A stretch of 64,000 nt of DNA, from the NCBI GenBank assembly GCA_039621445.1, contig CP154954.1, positions 48,153,847 to 48,217,846 of the forward strand, given 5' to 3'. Positions 1 through 13,207 of the stretch are shown piece after piece (the stretch's first letter is position 1; each line of letters starts with the position of its first letter). The notes beneath the pieces were generated by a model. The model ran no database searches. It had not been told where the DNA came from and saw only the letters and a program-made list of their open reading frames with translations. Position numbers and translations under genes: made by a program. Origin of the DNA: Euglena gracilis (lineage: Eukaryota > Euglenida > Euglenophyceae > Euglenales).

Positions 1-886
1 TCTGTGCGGAAACCCGCGCAAACTAAAAACGAAGTAGGCGGATAACCGCGCACTGCCATCGTTCAATAACGACCCAAAATCCCCTCCCTCTCCCCCAAAC
101 CTGTTCATTAACAACTTCACGTGATGACCCACTTCTGGAGGTTTCAGCGTGTTCCCACTTCACGCTCCCACGTGTCATCCACAAACACGAACTGTTCTCT
201 TTCTCAAAAACTTCTGCGCGGGTTTCCGCCTGAGAGATCATCACTTCTGTACGCGGTAAACCGCCTACCCTCATTTTTACCTTTATTCCCAGTCCAGTCC
301 CCTCCATTAAGGCAACATCTCTTCATCACAAAAACTCATTTTGTGCGGTTTACCGCCTAAAACATCTCTTCCAAGAAATTATAGCATCTGTTGGGCAGCG
401 TTGTCTGTTCACCTTCCCCGTCACTGGACATCGGCACTCATGAGATGTCCAAAAATGCGCGGGTTGCTTAAGCGGTTGCCTCTTCTTCACCTGCCACACC
501 GTGTCACCCCCCCTCCAGAGGGGGGGTCCGACAGCAACGCCAAACAACCTGGGCTCCGGTGGCCAGGTGTTCTCCGGCTGTTTTCTGTTTTTCAAAATTT
601 CAGGGCGTTCCAGGGGGGTGTTTTCCAAAACCCCCCCTAAAACGACCATAAATTCTCAATATCGACACTTTGTCAAAATGCTTAAAATGGACCCTTAACG
701 ACCCAAATTTTCGTGCTGGTGCCATCCTCACAAAATTTCGAGCACATAACAGTGAGTTTCGTAAACGGAAACCCGCGCACCCCAAGCGTGCAAAAAATCG
801 CAAAAAATTTGGGCAATTCGCGCCGCCTAAGTGAAACACGCGCGCGCACACACACACCACACACACGCACGCACGCACGCACGCAC

Positions 887-917
<31 letters not shown>

Positions 918-1248
918 CCCACGCACGCGGCCCGAGGAGAATTCGCTGGAGGAGAAGGAAACAAAAGACCACACACAAAACACGCCAGAGCAACAGAGAG
1001 AGTCCAGCCCCACGCACGTGCTGAGGCCACCTCAACTCACACAACAGAGAACACGAGACACGCACACGCACACGCAGAAGAGCGAGGAGAGAGACTCCTA
1101 ATCTCACGCAGAGACACACTTCCCACTCATCAGCAGACGAGAGAGAGGAGAGAGCGAGACGAGAGACCCCCCGAGAGAGACGCATGAGAGATACAGAGAT
1201 GAAGGAGAGAGAGCGAGAGAGAGAGATAGAGAGAGAGGGAGAGAGAGA

Positions 1249-1322
<74 letters not shown>

Positions 1323-1352
1323 GGAGAGGCAAGGCGAGGGGCGCTGTCGGAG
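1..1352. other. Upstream low-complexity region with microsatellites and CGG/CCG palindromic motifs
   Basis: No gene recognised. Bases 30-360 carry several copies of a degenerate palindromic motif of the form TAGGCGGATAACCGCG / GCGGTTTACCGCCTAA (near 35, 211, 252 and 346); the same motif clusters near 61.4-62.0 kb. From about 836 to 920 there is a (CA)/(GCAC) tract, and from about 1180 to 1316 a (GA)n tract, pure from about 1257. Open frames here translate only as His/Thr/Arg or Leu/Ser runs and are microsatellite artefacts. The region could hold the upstream exons or promoter of the coiled-coil gene that follows, but I cannot place a start. Confidence 0.6.
1257..1316. repeat. (GA)n microsatellite
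   Basis: Nearly pure GA dinucleotide tract of about 60 bases, preceded by about 80 bases of imperfect GA-rich sequence. The Ser/Leu-run open frames on the opposite strand come from this tract. Confidence 0.95.
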
Positions 1353-4380
<3,028 letters not shown>

Positions 4381-4701
4381 CCCCAGTCGCCTGGCGGCTG
4401 ACTAAACTTCCTTCCTTGGTGCGCTAACTGTTGGCGGCACTTACCCCCCCCCCCTTCGCCCCCCCCCCCCAGGTGGGGCCACCCTGCTCTCGCCACTCTC
4501 ACCACCCTGCAGTACTCTCGCCGATTGCCACACTGCACCAATGTACATAATAAGATCGTAGCTGCATCCCCTTGCAGCCACCGTAGAAAATTGGGCCCAT
4601 GTTAGGCAGGTTTCAAGTGTAAGTTTTGTTCTTCATTGCCGTTTTGTGCACTCTGGTTCTGGTCTTCATTTCCCAATTTGCTGGGATGCAAGGCAAACCT
4701 G

Positions 4702-4742
<41 letters not shown>

Positions 4743-5548
4743 ACCACTACTACTACTACCAGCAGTCCTACTGAATGCTGATGGGTGATTCGCTTTTGGT
4801 AACAGCTCCCTTACATTTTAGTATTTTCTCTCTTTTGTTTGTCTGCTTTTGTGGGCAGGGTTTTCTTAAGCCGGAGGGGACCTTACCCCCAGGTCAGGGG
4901 GGGGGGGCAGTCAGCACATTTTTTCCAGCCAGCACCTCTCAACCAGGCTGCAGACCCTGCCCCCCCTCCCCCTCATGGTTTCCTGAAATGTAGTTCGGTC
5001 CAGCCCGGCTTTGGACCGAAAAAAATGTTGGATGCAAAGCATTGAGAAATTTTCTAAAAAAGGGTCAAAAATGGCGAAAAATAAAATTCTTTGGGGTTAT
5101 TACACATTGGTCCTGCGGGAATGTGAAATTGCCGATGGGAAATGGCGGTTTCAAACCACCCCCCAGGACAGAAGCACTTCGTCTGGACAAGGACCCATCG
5201 GCCAATGGGCTGCGACAATTTTGGGGCCTCACATTCCCAAGACCAGGAGACTCTTTTTGTTCAGTAGCACCGGCAGAGGCAGCGTTTTTTGGAATCTTTT
5301 TTTGACCGATGTGCAATGTGACCGGAGTATTGTGCAGCACTCTGTGTCATACTCCGGTCATTGCACAGAGTCTGTACAATGACCAGAGTCAGCCATTGCA
5401 CCGACTCTGGTGTTGTTGACGCAATAGCGGGCGATGAGCACGTGTCGACCCCCGTATCGCAACTCCGCCTGTCCCTGCGGTATTGTATATTTGTATCTGT
5501 ATATATGTATATTATATATTTTATTATATATTTGTTTATATACATTTT
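4381..5548. other. Intergenic region with a trinucleotide repeat and a foldback
   Basis: No gene seen. It holds homopolymer C tracts (4446-4480), a (CTA)n(CTG)n tract at about 4704-4760, a fragment resembling the CAGGG...CTTAAG transposon end (from 4858, CAGGGTTTTCTTAAGCCGG), and a hairpin at 5310-5367. A CTG/CTA tract of this size could be length-polymorphic. Confidence 0.6.
5310..5367. repeat. Foldback hairpin
   Basis: TGTGCAATGTGACCGGAGTA on the left pairs with TACTCCGGTCATTGCACA on the right, apart from a 2-base bulge, around an 18-base loop. The downstream sequence to about 5420 repeats parts of the arm (CAATGACCAGAGTC), suggesting a worn miniature element. Confidence 0.6.
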
Positions 5549-5700
5549 ACTTTTTTTTGCCTTTTCCGGGCGTCCGGTACAGTTGACTACCCTCCCTGAC
5601 TGGGGCCGCCCCGCTGCTCAGCGGGGTGCGGCGCCGTGCGCTGATGAAGCCGCATCGCAAGGCGGCGCGGCGCGAGGCCACCGCTTCGCCCCACTGCAGC
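5549..5700 (-). CDS. Possible terminal exon of unknown protein
   Basis: GC-rich minus-strand stretch open from an acceptor-like CTGCAG at about 5700 to a TAA at 5549-5547. The peptide is basic, contains RRAALRCGFISARRRTPLSS, and ends in a Lys-rich tail (PGKGKKK). I recognise no family. It lies downstream of the LOG-type fragment on the same strand, so it could be that gene's last exon, but nothing in it resembles the LOG C-terminus. The plus strand is also open here, so strand choice is uncertain. Confidence 0.25.
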
Positions 5701-6170
5701 CTCGACCCCCCGCCCGGGCCCCAGCCTCTGCCCTGGCCTCTGTCCTTGGTGGCTGCCTTCAAAGGGATTGTGTGTGTGTGTGTGTGTGTGTGTTTGGGGG
5801 GAGAGCACAGGACAGTCCTCAAATTAAGAAGGAGCCGGTGGGAATGCACGCCTAGACGATTGGCAAGAAACCAAGCCACCTTGCTCTCATTATTTCTCAC
5901 CAAAATCCCTTATCCAGACCAAGGTTCGTTGTAAATCAGGAGGAGGATTTCAGGGGGGGGATGTGCAGATGGTTCAAAAATTAAAACACATATGTAGGGG
6001 AAGATTTCAAATCAACAAAACAGGTGAACTGTAAAGCGCAGGCAGGGCGCGTCCAAGCGCCACGTAGACTCGTCATGCAGAGCCAAAATCAGTGCGGGCA
6101 CAAAATCATCCAAACGTGCGGCACTTCCCACTTACACTTCGCACGGAGGCACACAACAACGTGGCCACAC

Positions 6171-6598
6171 TTGGATGCAGTGCTCCCGGAGGCGGCGGCG
6201 GGGCTCCTCGAACTCGCACATGATGCGGATGGACCGGGCATGCCGGCTGCTGAGGAAGTCGAGGTTCTTGTACGCCTTGATAGTGGGCGTGAACTTTGTC
6301 TCCTCCTGGGGGAGCCAGGTGGCAAATCGGTTGGAGGTCACGGAGGAGTGCTTGGCCACAGGGTGGCTCAGGGGGGGGGGGGTTGTGGACGAAGGGCAGT
6401 GTCGGGATACCCAACCACCCACAACCACAAACCGTCCACCCAATCACCCACCCAAACCCATCCACCCACTCAGTCCCCCCCCCCCCAGCTACCACCCACC
6501 TACCCAGCTAGCCACCCACCCACCAACCCACCCACACACGCACACACCTTGGCATCGTATGGGCAGTGGTCCGTCTTCTGCCGCTTTGGGTCAGACAT
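6171..6598 (-). CDS. LOG-family (TIGR00730-like) protein, N-terminal exons only
   Basis: Two exons. Exon 1 (6598-6546) starts at ATG with MSDPKRQKTDHCPYDAK. Exon 2 (6366-6171) follows a C-run acceptor and keeps the frame, giving 83 residues. The motif KAYKNLDFLSSRHARSIRIM and the following CEFEEPRRRLREH match the segment that immediately precedes the 'TIVFFGSAR' start of the Rossmann fold in LOG-like proteins (cytokinin-activating phosphoribohydrolase and nucleotide 5'-monophosphate glycosidase relatives). The body of the domain, including GSAR and PGGxGTxxE, is not found downstream in this window. So the gene is truncated, has been disrupted, or its next exon lies where I failed to see it. 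A consensus donor GTAAGT also occurs about 50 bases past the proposed exon end. Confidence 0.65.
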
Positions 6599-6919
6599 GT
6601 CTGTGGGCTGTGGTCAACCAGACCAAGGGGCAGGCCATGGGCAAAGTGCAAATCTCTGCATGTGCACCCCTCAAACGATGCTTCTTTTCGTTGCGCAAGT
6701 TCGAGATTGAGTTCAAGTTTGAGAACGAGAATCCCGAGTAATGTGACCAGAACAGACCCAAAAAGAAGCCTGGGTCTTTCCATTTTGGGGAGGTTTACAA
6801 TTATGGTTCTGCTTCATCTGCCTTTATCTGCCACGTTGAGCCACGGAGGGCAATCAATGAAATATAACACCAAAAATACAATATATGTACAAATATATGA
6901 ATAATATAAATATATAAAT

Positions 6920-7150
6920 GGCGGGGGTGAACTTGTGGCCCCCCCTACACCCCCCTTATTTGAAGGAGTAGGGTTAGGTGCGCACATGCTAATTTGCGCT
7001 AATTGGCTATGTTGCGCTAATTGGCTATGTTGCGCAACATGGCTACGTTGCGCAACGTAGCCAGGTAGCGCAAATTAGCATGTGCGCACCTAACCCTACT
7101 CCTTCAAATAAGGGGGGTGTAGGGGGGGGGCCCACAAGTTCACCCCCGCC
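6920..7150. mobile_element. Miniature inverted-repeat element with 8-bp target duplication
   Basis: The 231-bp segment is one almost complete palindrome. It begins GGCGGGGGTGAACTTGTGG and ends with the mirror CCACAAGTTCACCCCCGCC; the arms run through ACTCCTTCAAATAAGGGG and GTGCGCACATGCTAATTTGC to a centre at about 7035. The octamer ATATAAAT stands on both sides (6912-6919 and 7151-7158). An 8-bp duplication suggests hAT-superfamily mobilisation. The AT-rich TSD could match by chance, but the sharp ends of the palindrome coincide with it. No coding capacity. Confidence 0.85.
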
Positions 7151-7158
7151 ATATAAAT

Positions 7159-8640
7159 GTAACGTAACAAGCATCCCCCAAATAGAAGCCCCCCTCCCCT
7201 CCATCGGGTATCCCACCAAAATTCAAATAAGCCAAAAATTGAGAGAAAACTCGAAATATTTGCCGAAAGCAGGTGGACTTCGGGAAAAAAATTGTATCTG
7301 GCATCCTTGACCATCGCCCACCCACCCAAAACATGTGTTTTTCGGCCATTCGAGAAAATTTTTGAGCTTTTCCATTTTTTTTTTTGCACACGTGTGATGA
7401 TCACCCTTTTCACCTGAAATGTAGATATGCGCATTTGCATACAGGTGTGGGTCCCAGTGGAGGTGCACACATGCGAGAACCGCCCTTGCCAATCACACCG
7501 GCAAGCTAAATGGGGGCCTCACCCATCACTTTCTAAATCCAACACCCCCTGGTCCACAGGCGCATATGCGCGCGCCTCATGTCCCAGCGTTTTGCACTGA
7601 CGTTCAACATCGGGGCCTGGAGACACCACGGGACGGCTTGCACAAAGCACCGCAACCATCTCCTCACCCTGGCCATGCCCACAGGGCCGGAGGCTGCAAT
7701 CCTCTCTGGCAACAGCCCCAGATCGTGTGCAAATCCGCATGCTCGTTGTGTTCAAACAGGAAAATGTGCGCGTGTGGATTCTGGATTGGATCGAGGGATT
7801 GGCTGGAGGGGCACACTCGGCATATCCCACTTCAAACCAGCGGCTGGGGGTTTCCTCATCTGTCTTCGCAACCATGCGCAGATACACCTGTCAGCACGTG
7901 CCAGCGCCTGTACCACATTAGGGATCACGCATCTCCTCCCGCAATCAGGTGCACACGGCATCTCCCAGTGCTGTAGCACACCACCAGCCCCACTACCGCA
8001 CGCATGTCCAAAATAGCCCTTCCCAGCCATCCGTACACCCTCTCCTCTGAGGCCCCAAGGCTCCCATGCTCCAACCCAACGGGACCTTGCACAGCACACC
8101 CCACGTCTTGCACTGGTGCAGCGACACCAAAACCGGCCCGTTTTTGGAAACGAAAGCTTTCCCTCAGAGACCCCCAATCAGGCGCACATGCGCACGACCC
8201 CGGCTGCTGAAGACCCCTCTTCTGTGGTCAATGCATGGCCCTCAGCCACCGGGGTTTCAAAGCTGAGCCACAAATGATTTTCCAATTTCATTTTCGCTGG
8301 CCGACGTTTCAAAGACGAGCCATGAAAACCTTTTCAACGTGTCAAAACAATGTGTTCGGACCCCACTTCTCGAGGTTCAAACCCGGAGACATTCAAGCCA
8401 TGCTTGGGTTGCACGTCCGTAGGTTGCGGATGGTCGGAGTTTCAAACCTGGCAAACTGAATGTTGCAAATTTGCGCGCATTCGCCTGAATCGACCCTCCA
8501 GTAATTTGCGGCTGTTCAAGACGCTCAGGCACCCATAGTCACTTCCCATTTGGGTTCTCTGGCCCTGGTCGGCTCCGGTTGGCAAATAGTCGGCCATAGG
8601 AGGGGGGTTATGCCAATCAAAAAAAATAGGCACATACACA
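7159..8640. other. Intergenic, nothing recognised
   Basis: Mixed-composition sequence without a domain, splice pattern or repeat that I can support. Several open frames of 60-145 codons overlap in different frames and on both strands (for example 7752-8177 minus and 7579-8016 plus), and none looks like a conserved protein. Confidence 0.5.
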
Positions 8641-9420
8641 ACACACAACCATGCAATGCTCTTTTATGAACTTTCACCCAGTTTTGGCCATTTTTGCCAA
8701 CTTTGGTCACACTTGGACACATTTGGGCGGCTTCTGGTCACTTTTGCCTGCTTTTGGCCGCTTTTGGCATTTTCCCCACTTTAGGCTGCCATAAGCCGTG
8801 TTTGGTTGCTTTGAAATACCTTTGAGTGCTCCTGGTTTTGTTTGTCGGCTTCTGACTTCTCTTGATTGCCTTTGGCCACTTTTAGTAAAATTTGGCTTTC
8901 TTTGCCCACTTTTGGCCATTTTAGGTTGCTTCTACTGCTTCATGGTCACTTTTGGTCACCGTTGATTGCTTTTGGCCACTTTTGGCTTTGTCTTTTTGGT
9001 CACTTTTACCCACTTTTTACCCACTTGAGGCTGCTTCTGCTGCTCTTTGGCCACTTTTGCCCACTTGAGGATACTTCTGCTGCTTTTTGCCCACTTGAGG
9101 CTTCTTCTGCTGCTTTTGGCCACCTCTGGCCACCTTTTGCCCACTTCAAGCTGCTTCTGTTGCTTTATGGCCACCTTTTGGTCACTATTGACCACTCGAG
9201 GCTGGTCTGACGACTGTTGCTAACCTTTGGTAACTTTCGACTGCTTTTTGTCACCTTTAACTGCTTTTTTTGGTCATTTTTGGTTACTTCTTTCTCCTCA
9301 GCCTGTGGAAGTGGACAAAAATGGGCAAAAATTGCCAAAAAGTAGTCAAAAGTGGGCAAAAGTGGTCAAAAGAGGGGGAATGGGCAATGGTGGCAAAAAT
9401 GGCCAAAAACTGCCGGCCAG
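8640..9420. repeat. Degenerate satellite, inverted at its right end
   Basis: From about 8680 to 9290 the plus strand is a degenerate tandem of units such as TTTTGGCCACTTTTGCCCAC, with interspersed CTTGAGGCTGCTTCTGCTGC. From about 9311 to 9415 the unit switches strand (AAAAGTGGGCAAAAGTGGTC). The same units and the same inversion occur in the element at 62073-63523, so this is probably a related element whose ends I cannot define. Confidence 0.75.
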
Positions 9421-9965
9421 GGAAAACCTTGTCCATCATTTGCCATGAGCATTATCGGCTGACAAAAGCAAAGTCAGCCCTGGTTGGCCCTGGTCGGCCC
9501 TGGTGGAACCCCCACCCACCTATGAGGGTCCTGAAAACCATAATCCATAATCGGCCTTGGTCGCTCCCGGTCGGCCCTGGTCAGCTCTGGTCTGCCGTTG
9601 GTGCCTGGACGCTGGGTGCCTGGACGCCAGGCCCTGTCCTTCATCGCTAGGCACTGCACTTTAACGCCACGATCTGCACTTATTTGCTCGGCCCTAGACT
9701 TTGTTTTTGTTGGGCATTACAAAAGGATAAATGCTGTAAAACATGCTGGAATTATCGCTTCAAAATGTGGGAATTTTGGGGGATTGACTTCGGGTGGGCA
9801 AATGAAACTTCTGGGACCTAAAACAAAATGTGCTTCTCAAAAACAACGTTGCCCTCTAAAACCACCCTGAGGGTCTTGAAATCACGCCCAAATACATATA
9901 CTAAACCCGGGTGGTCTGCCCTGTAGGTTCTATTTGGACTTGCGCTTCAAAATGCTCATGGTGTC

Positions 9966-10175
9966 ACCTGGAGGGCTCCTTGGGCGTGCTGCCGCCTGTT
10001 GATGTCTGCCAGCCTGCCCAACGGAGGCTTCCCTGCCCCATCTCATCACTGGTGGACGCAGGCAAGAGCTCGAAGACGAAGGCGCTGGCGAGGACGTCGC
10101 GAGGCGGGGCCGACGGCCGTCGGGCCCCGGGGCCACCCAAGGTGACCCGCACAACAGAGGGGAGAGGGGGGCGTC
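9966..10175 (-). CDS. Possible isolated exon of unknown protein
   Basis: GC-rich minus-strand open stretch containing DVLASAFVFELLPASTSDEM, followed by GQGSLRWAGWQ. It ends either at a donor-like CCAG|GTGACA or at the in-frame TGA at 9966-9964. The composition resembles the confirmed exons of this window, but I recognise no family and see no neighbouring exon on the same strand. Confidence 0.25.
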
Positions 10176-10726
10176 GTGCGGGGCTGAGTGCCCAGCCTGC
10201 AGACAGCCACGGGGAAAGGAGAGGGGTGGCCGGGGGCAAGCACCTATAATTCAGCCCAAAAATTTCCCCATTTTAGGCCATTTTAGGCCATTTATGGCCA
10301 TTCTGGGCCATTTTAGGCCATTTTAAAGTATAGGTGGGGGTTCTGAAAATAATAAATTTGCGTCATTTTTGTCCCGAAAACTGCATCATAACGTGCGCAA
10401 ACCTTCTCTGGTTCAGTAATACAGTGAGCGGACAGGGTTATTGACACCATTTGGACAAAATTGCTGAAACTTTTGGACAAAATTATTGAAACTCAGAAAG
10501 AAATAAGCACATGGAAACTGAGGAAATCCTTAAACCTTGTATTGTGTTCAAAGTGTAATCCCACGCTTCACTAATTTGGACGCTTCACTTTGTTTGCAAA
10601 AGCAAAGTAACGTGGAAACAACCTTGTTCAGTTTGGTTTATCAGAAGAAACAACTCACACCGTCTAATTTCAGCGTAATGACAATCACACCATTCCTTCT
10701 TCAATGATATTTGATTTGTTTAGAAG

Positions 10727-11577
10727 CAGGGTTTCCCACAAATTCGTGCTAGGGACCCTCAATTCTGATTCGTGATTATTCGTGCTACCCAAAAATCGCC
10801 CGTTTTTTTTTTAACTTAACCTGCCCAGAAAACCAATGCACACTCCTCATCCAATTGTGTATCACCTCCAACGGCAGAAATATCAAAAACGAAACTCTAT
10901 GACCACCGAAATTGGACAACAATATTGAACATAAAACAAAGCTGCAGACAGAAAGTGACAATGACAATAACAAGTGAAAATGACGTTGTTGCTGACGCGT
11001 GTGGTGTTGCATTGTGCAGTGTTTTGTTGCACGGTGTGCTGTCCATGGGCAGAAAGGGTCAGATGACATGTCGAACAAAGAAGTGCTGCTCAACATCACC
11101 ATTGCAGAGCATCATGACAGCGGCTTGATGCAATGTCTTCCACCCACTTCGGTTTGAAAGCTTGGAACATTGCCCAACCCACTAACACAATCACAAAAGT
11201 CAAAAATGAAACAAAATGCACCACATCTCCATGCCTCTGGTTTCCATAACGTCGCGGAACTATGAGGTGAAATGAAGCAAAGAGATGAAACAATAGAGTT
11301 GGGGATGGCACTGAGCAGCACGCTTCTGGGCCGTCGGCATATTTCCACCCCATTTCCGTGTTCGTTTCCCTTTTAAAGAGAATTGCTCCTTGATTGAGGC
11401 GTCATTCTCAGAAGAAGACATTCTGCAGTGAGAACAAAAACTGTTCCAGGTCGTTTGTGGAAATTTGTGCTTATTCATGATTATTCGTGATTATTCGTGA
11501 TTTTGGAAAATCCCCAAATTCGTGCTGGTTCGTGATTATTCGTGATGATTTGTGGCACGAATTTGTGGGAAACCCTG
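10727..11577. mobile_element. Non-autonomous hAT-like element, CAGGGTTTCCCAC ends
   Basis: Terminal inverted repeats of 22 bases: the left begins CAGGGTTTCCCACAAATTCG, and the right ends with its mirror (CGAATTTGTGGGAAACCCTG). Sub-terminal regions carry repeated CGTGATTATTCGTG motifs on both sides, as in hAT elements. The flanks TTTAGAAG and TTAGAAAT share TTAGAA, an eroded 8-bp target duplication. At 851 bp, with no long conserved frame, it is non-autonomous. A related shorter element lies at 40843-41275. Confidence 0.8.
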
Positions 11578-13207
11578 TTAGAAATCAAGTGCGGCGAGTC
11601 GATAACACTTTTTTGTTCATCATAATTTGGAAATCCAAGGATGTTGTTTAAAACGTTTAATTGCCTTCAAAACATCGGAAACTCTCAAAAAAAACCAACA
11701 AAAAGAACTTTAGTTATGTTTTTTTTTGTTGCCATCCTTGTCTTTTTGCACAAAATCCACCCGTTCCTCCTCCACCAAATCCACTGTTCACCGTCCTCAT
11801 TAACAAAAGACACCGAAAGTCATAACCTGAGTGGCTTCAACTGTTCACAAAAAAAATTGAAACAGAATCATGCAACTGAATTTCTCCCATTTTAGGCCAT
11901 TTTAGGCCATTTTAGGCCATTTTAGGCCATTTTAGGCCATTTTAGGGACCCCCACCTATAGAGGGTCAAAAAGTCATTTTGGGCCATTTTGGCCATTTTA
12001 GGCCATTTTTGCTAGGTGCTTGGCCGGGGGTGTGAGGGTGGGCGGATGTGCCCGGCTGGGGGGGGGGGAGGACGATGCGGTAGGCGGCGAGACCATCCCG
12101 ATGGGATCCCCAAGGTCTCCCATGTTCATCCGCCTGTGGCAGCTAACCTGCCCAAGTGCATAGAAAACGCTCGCTTGCCACCACGAAAGCATCGCTTCCG
12201 TCGTACAGGAAAATAAAGGGAAAATAGAAGAAATAAATGGATGCCCCCCCTGCAGGTTTCGGCCCACCGAGTGAAACGTCATTACTTCATTTGCTTGTTG
12301 AGCAGGGCTTGAACCCTACGGGGAACGCTTTGGGGCAGGATGGCTTCGGGCTGCGTTGTAGCATAAGCCCCAGGGGCAGGACGCTCCCTGGGGACAGGCA
12401 ACCACCGGACGGTATGACCCCCTCGGCAAAGACGGGAGGACAGGCGACCCATTGGCAGGCCTCCTTCCTCGGCCCAAAACACACCCTATTCTCCCCCCCT
12501 ATTTACACCCCTATTCAGCTGCGCTGATTTATGCTATGTGGGGGGGGGCATCCAACAAAGCACGCCAAAATATGCAACACAAAAAAATGCAAAGAATGTC
12601 AAAAATGCAAAATTGCATGTAACTTCCTTCAGGATTATTTTTTTCTGCTGGAGAGGACTTAGATAAATATTTACCTCCTCCGGATTTTTTCCCCACTTTG
12701 CAAGGTTTCCTATGCAGGGTGGCGCATGTTTTGGACAAATATTTGCATTTTTTTTTCTAACAGGACACATAAAAGCATAAACAGAATTGTGTCTTGGATA
12801 ATATATGAAAAAAGGCCAAAAAATAATAATAATAAAAAACAACGAAAAAAGCCACACCAACCACTTCCAAATGGCATGCTTGGTTTGCCCAGTTGCATTC
12901 ACTTATGTTTCATTACAACTACTGTTATTCCCCGAGAAAAATCAGAAGAAATTTTCCAAGGTTTTGGATCACATGAAAAAAATGCAAATTCTCCCGAGGT
13001 GTAGGCAGTGTTCCTCAGGGAATAGCCGGCACCTGCCGATGCCCTTGCCTTGGAGGGGGCAGTGCGCATGTGTGTATGTTGTGTGTGTGTGTGTGTGTGT
13101 GTTGTGTGTGCCAATGTAAAAAAAAAAAAGGAAACCTGGCCACCTGCAAACCTCGGAGATACAGACTCAGGACATCAAAGCGGGGGTGGTGGAGTGGGGG
13201 AGGGGGA
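11578..13207. other. Intergenic with TTTTAGGCCA satellite and a (GT)n tract
   Basis: A short tandem of TTTTAGGCCA units lies at about 11886-11945 and 11980-12007; the same unit occurs at about 10265-10325. A (GT)n tract lies at about 13078-13110. I find no gene; the AT-rich stretch 12540-13000 has open frames but no coding character. Confidence 0.6.

Noticed and set aside
8640-9420. Leu/Phe-rich frames in the satellite
   Set aside because: They come from the TTTTGGCCAC tandem; both strands and several frames are open because of the repeat.
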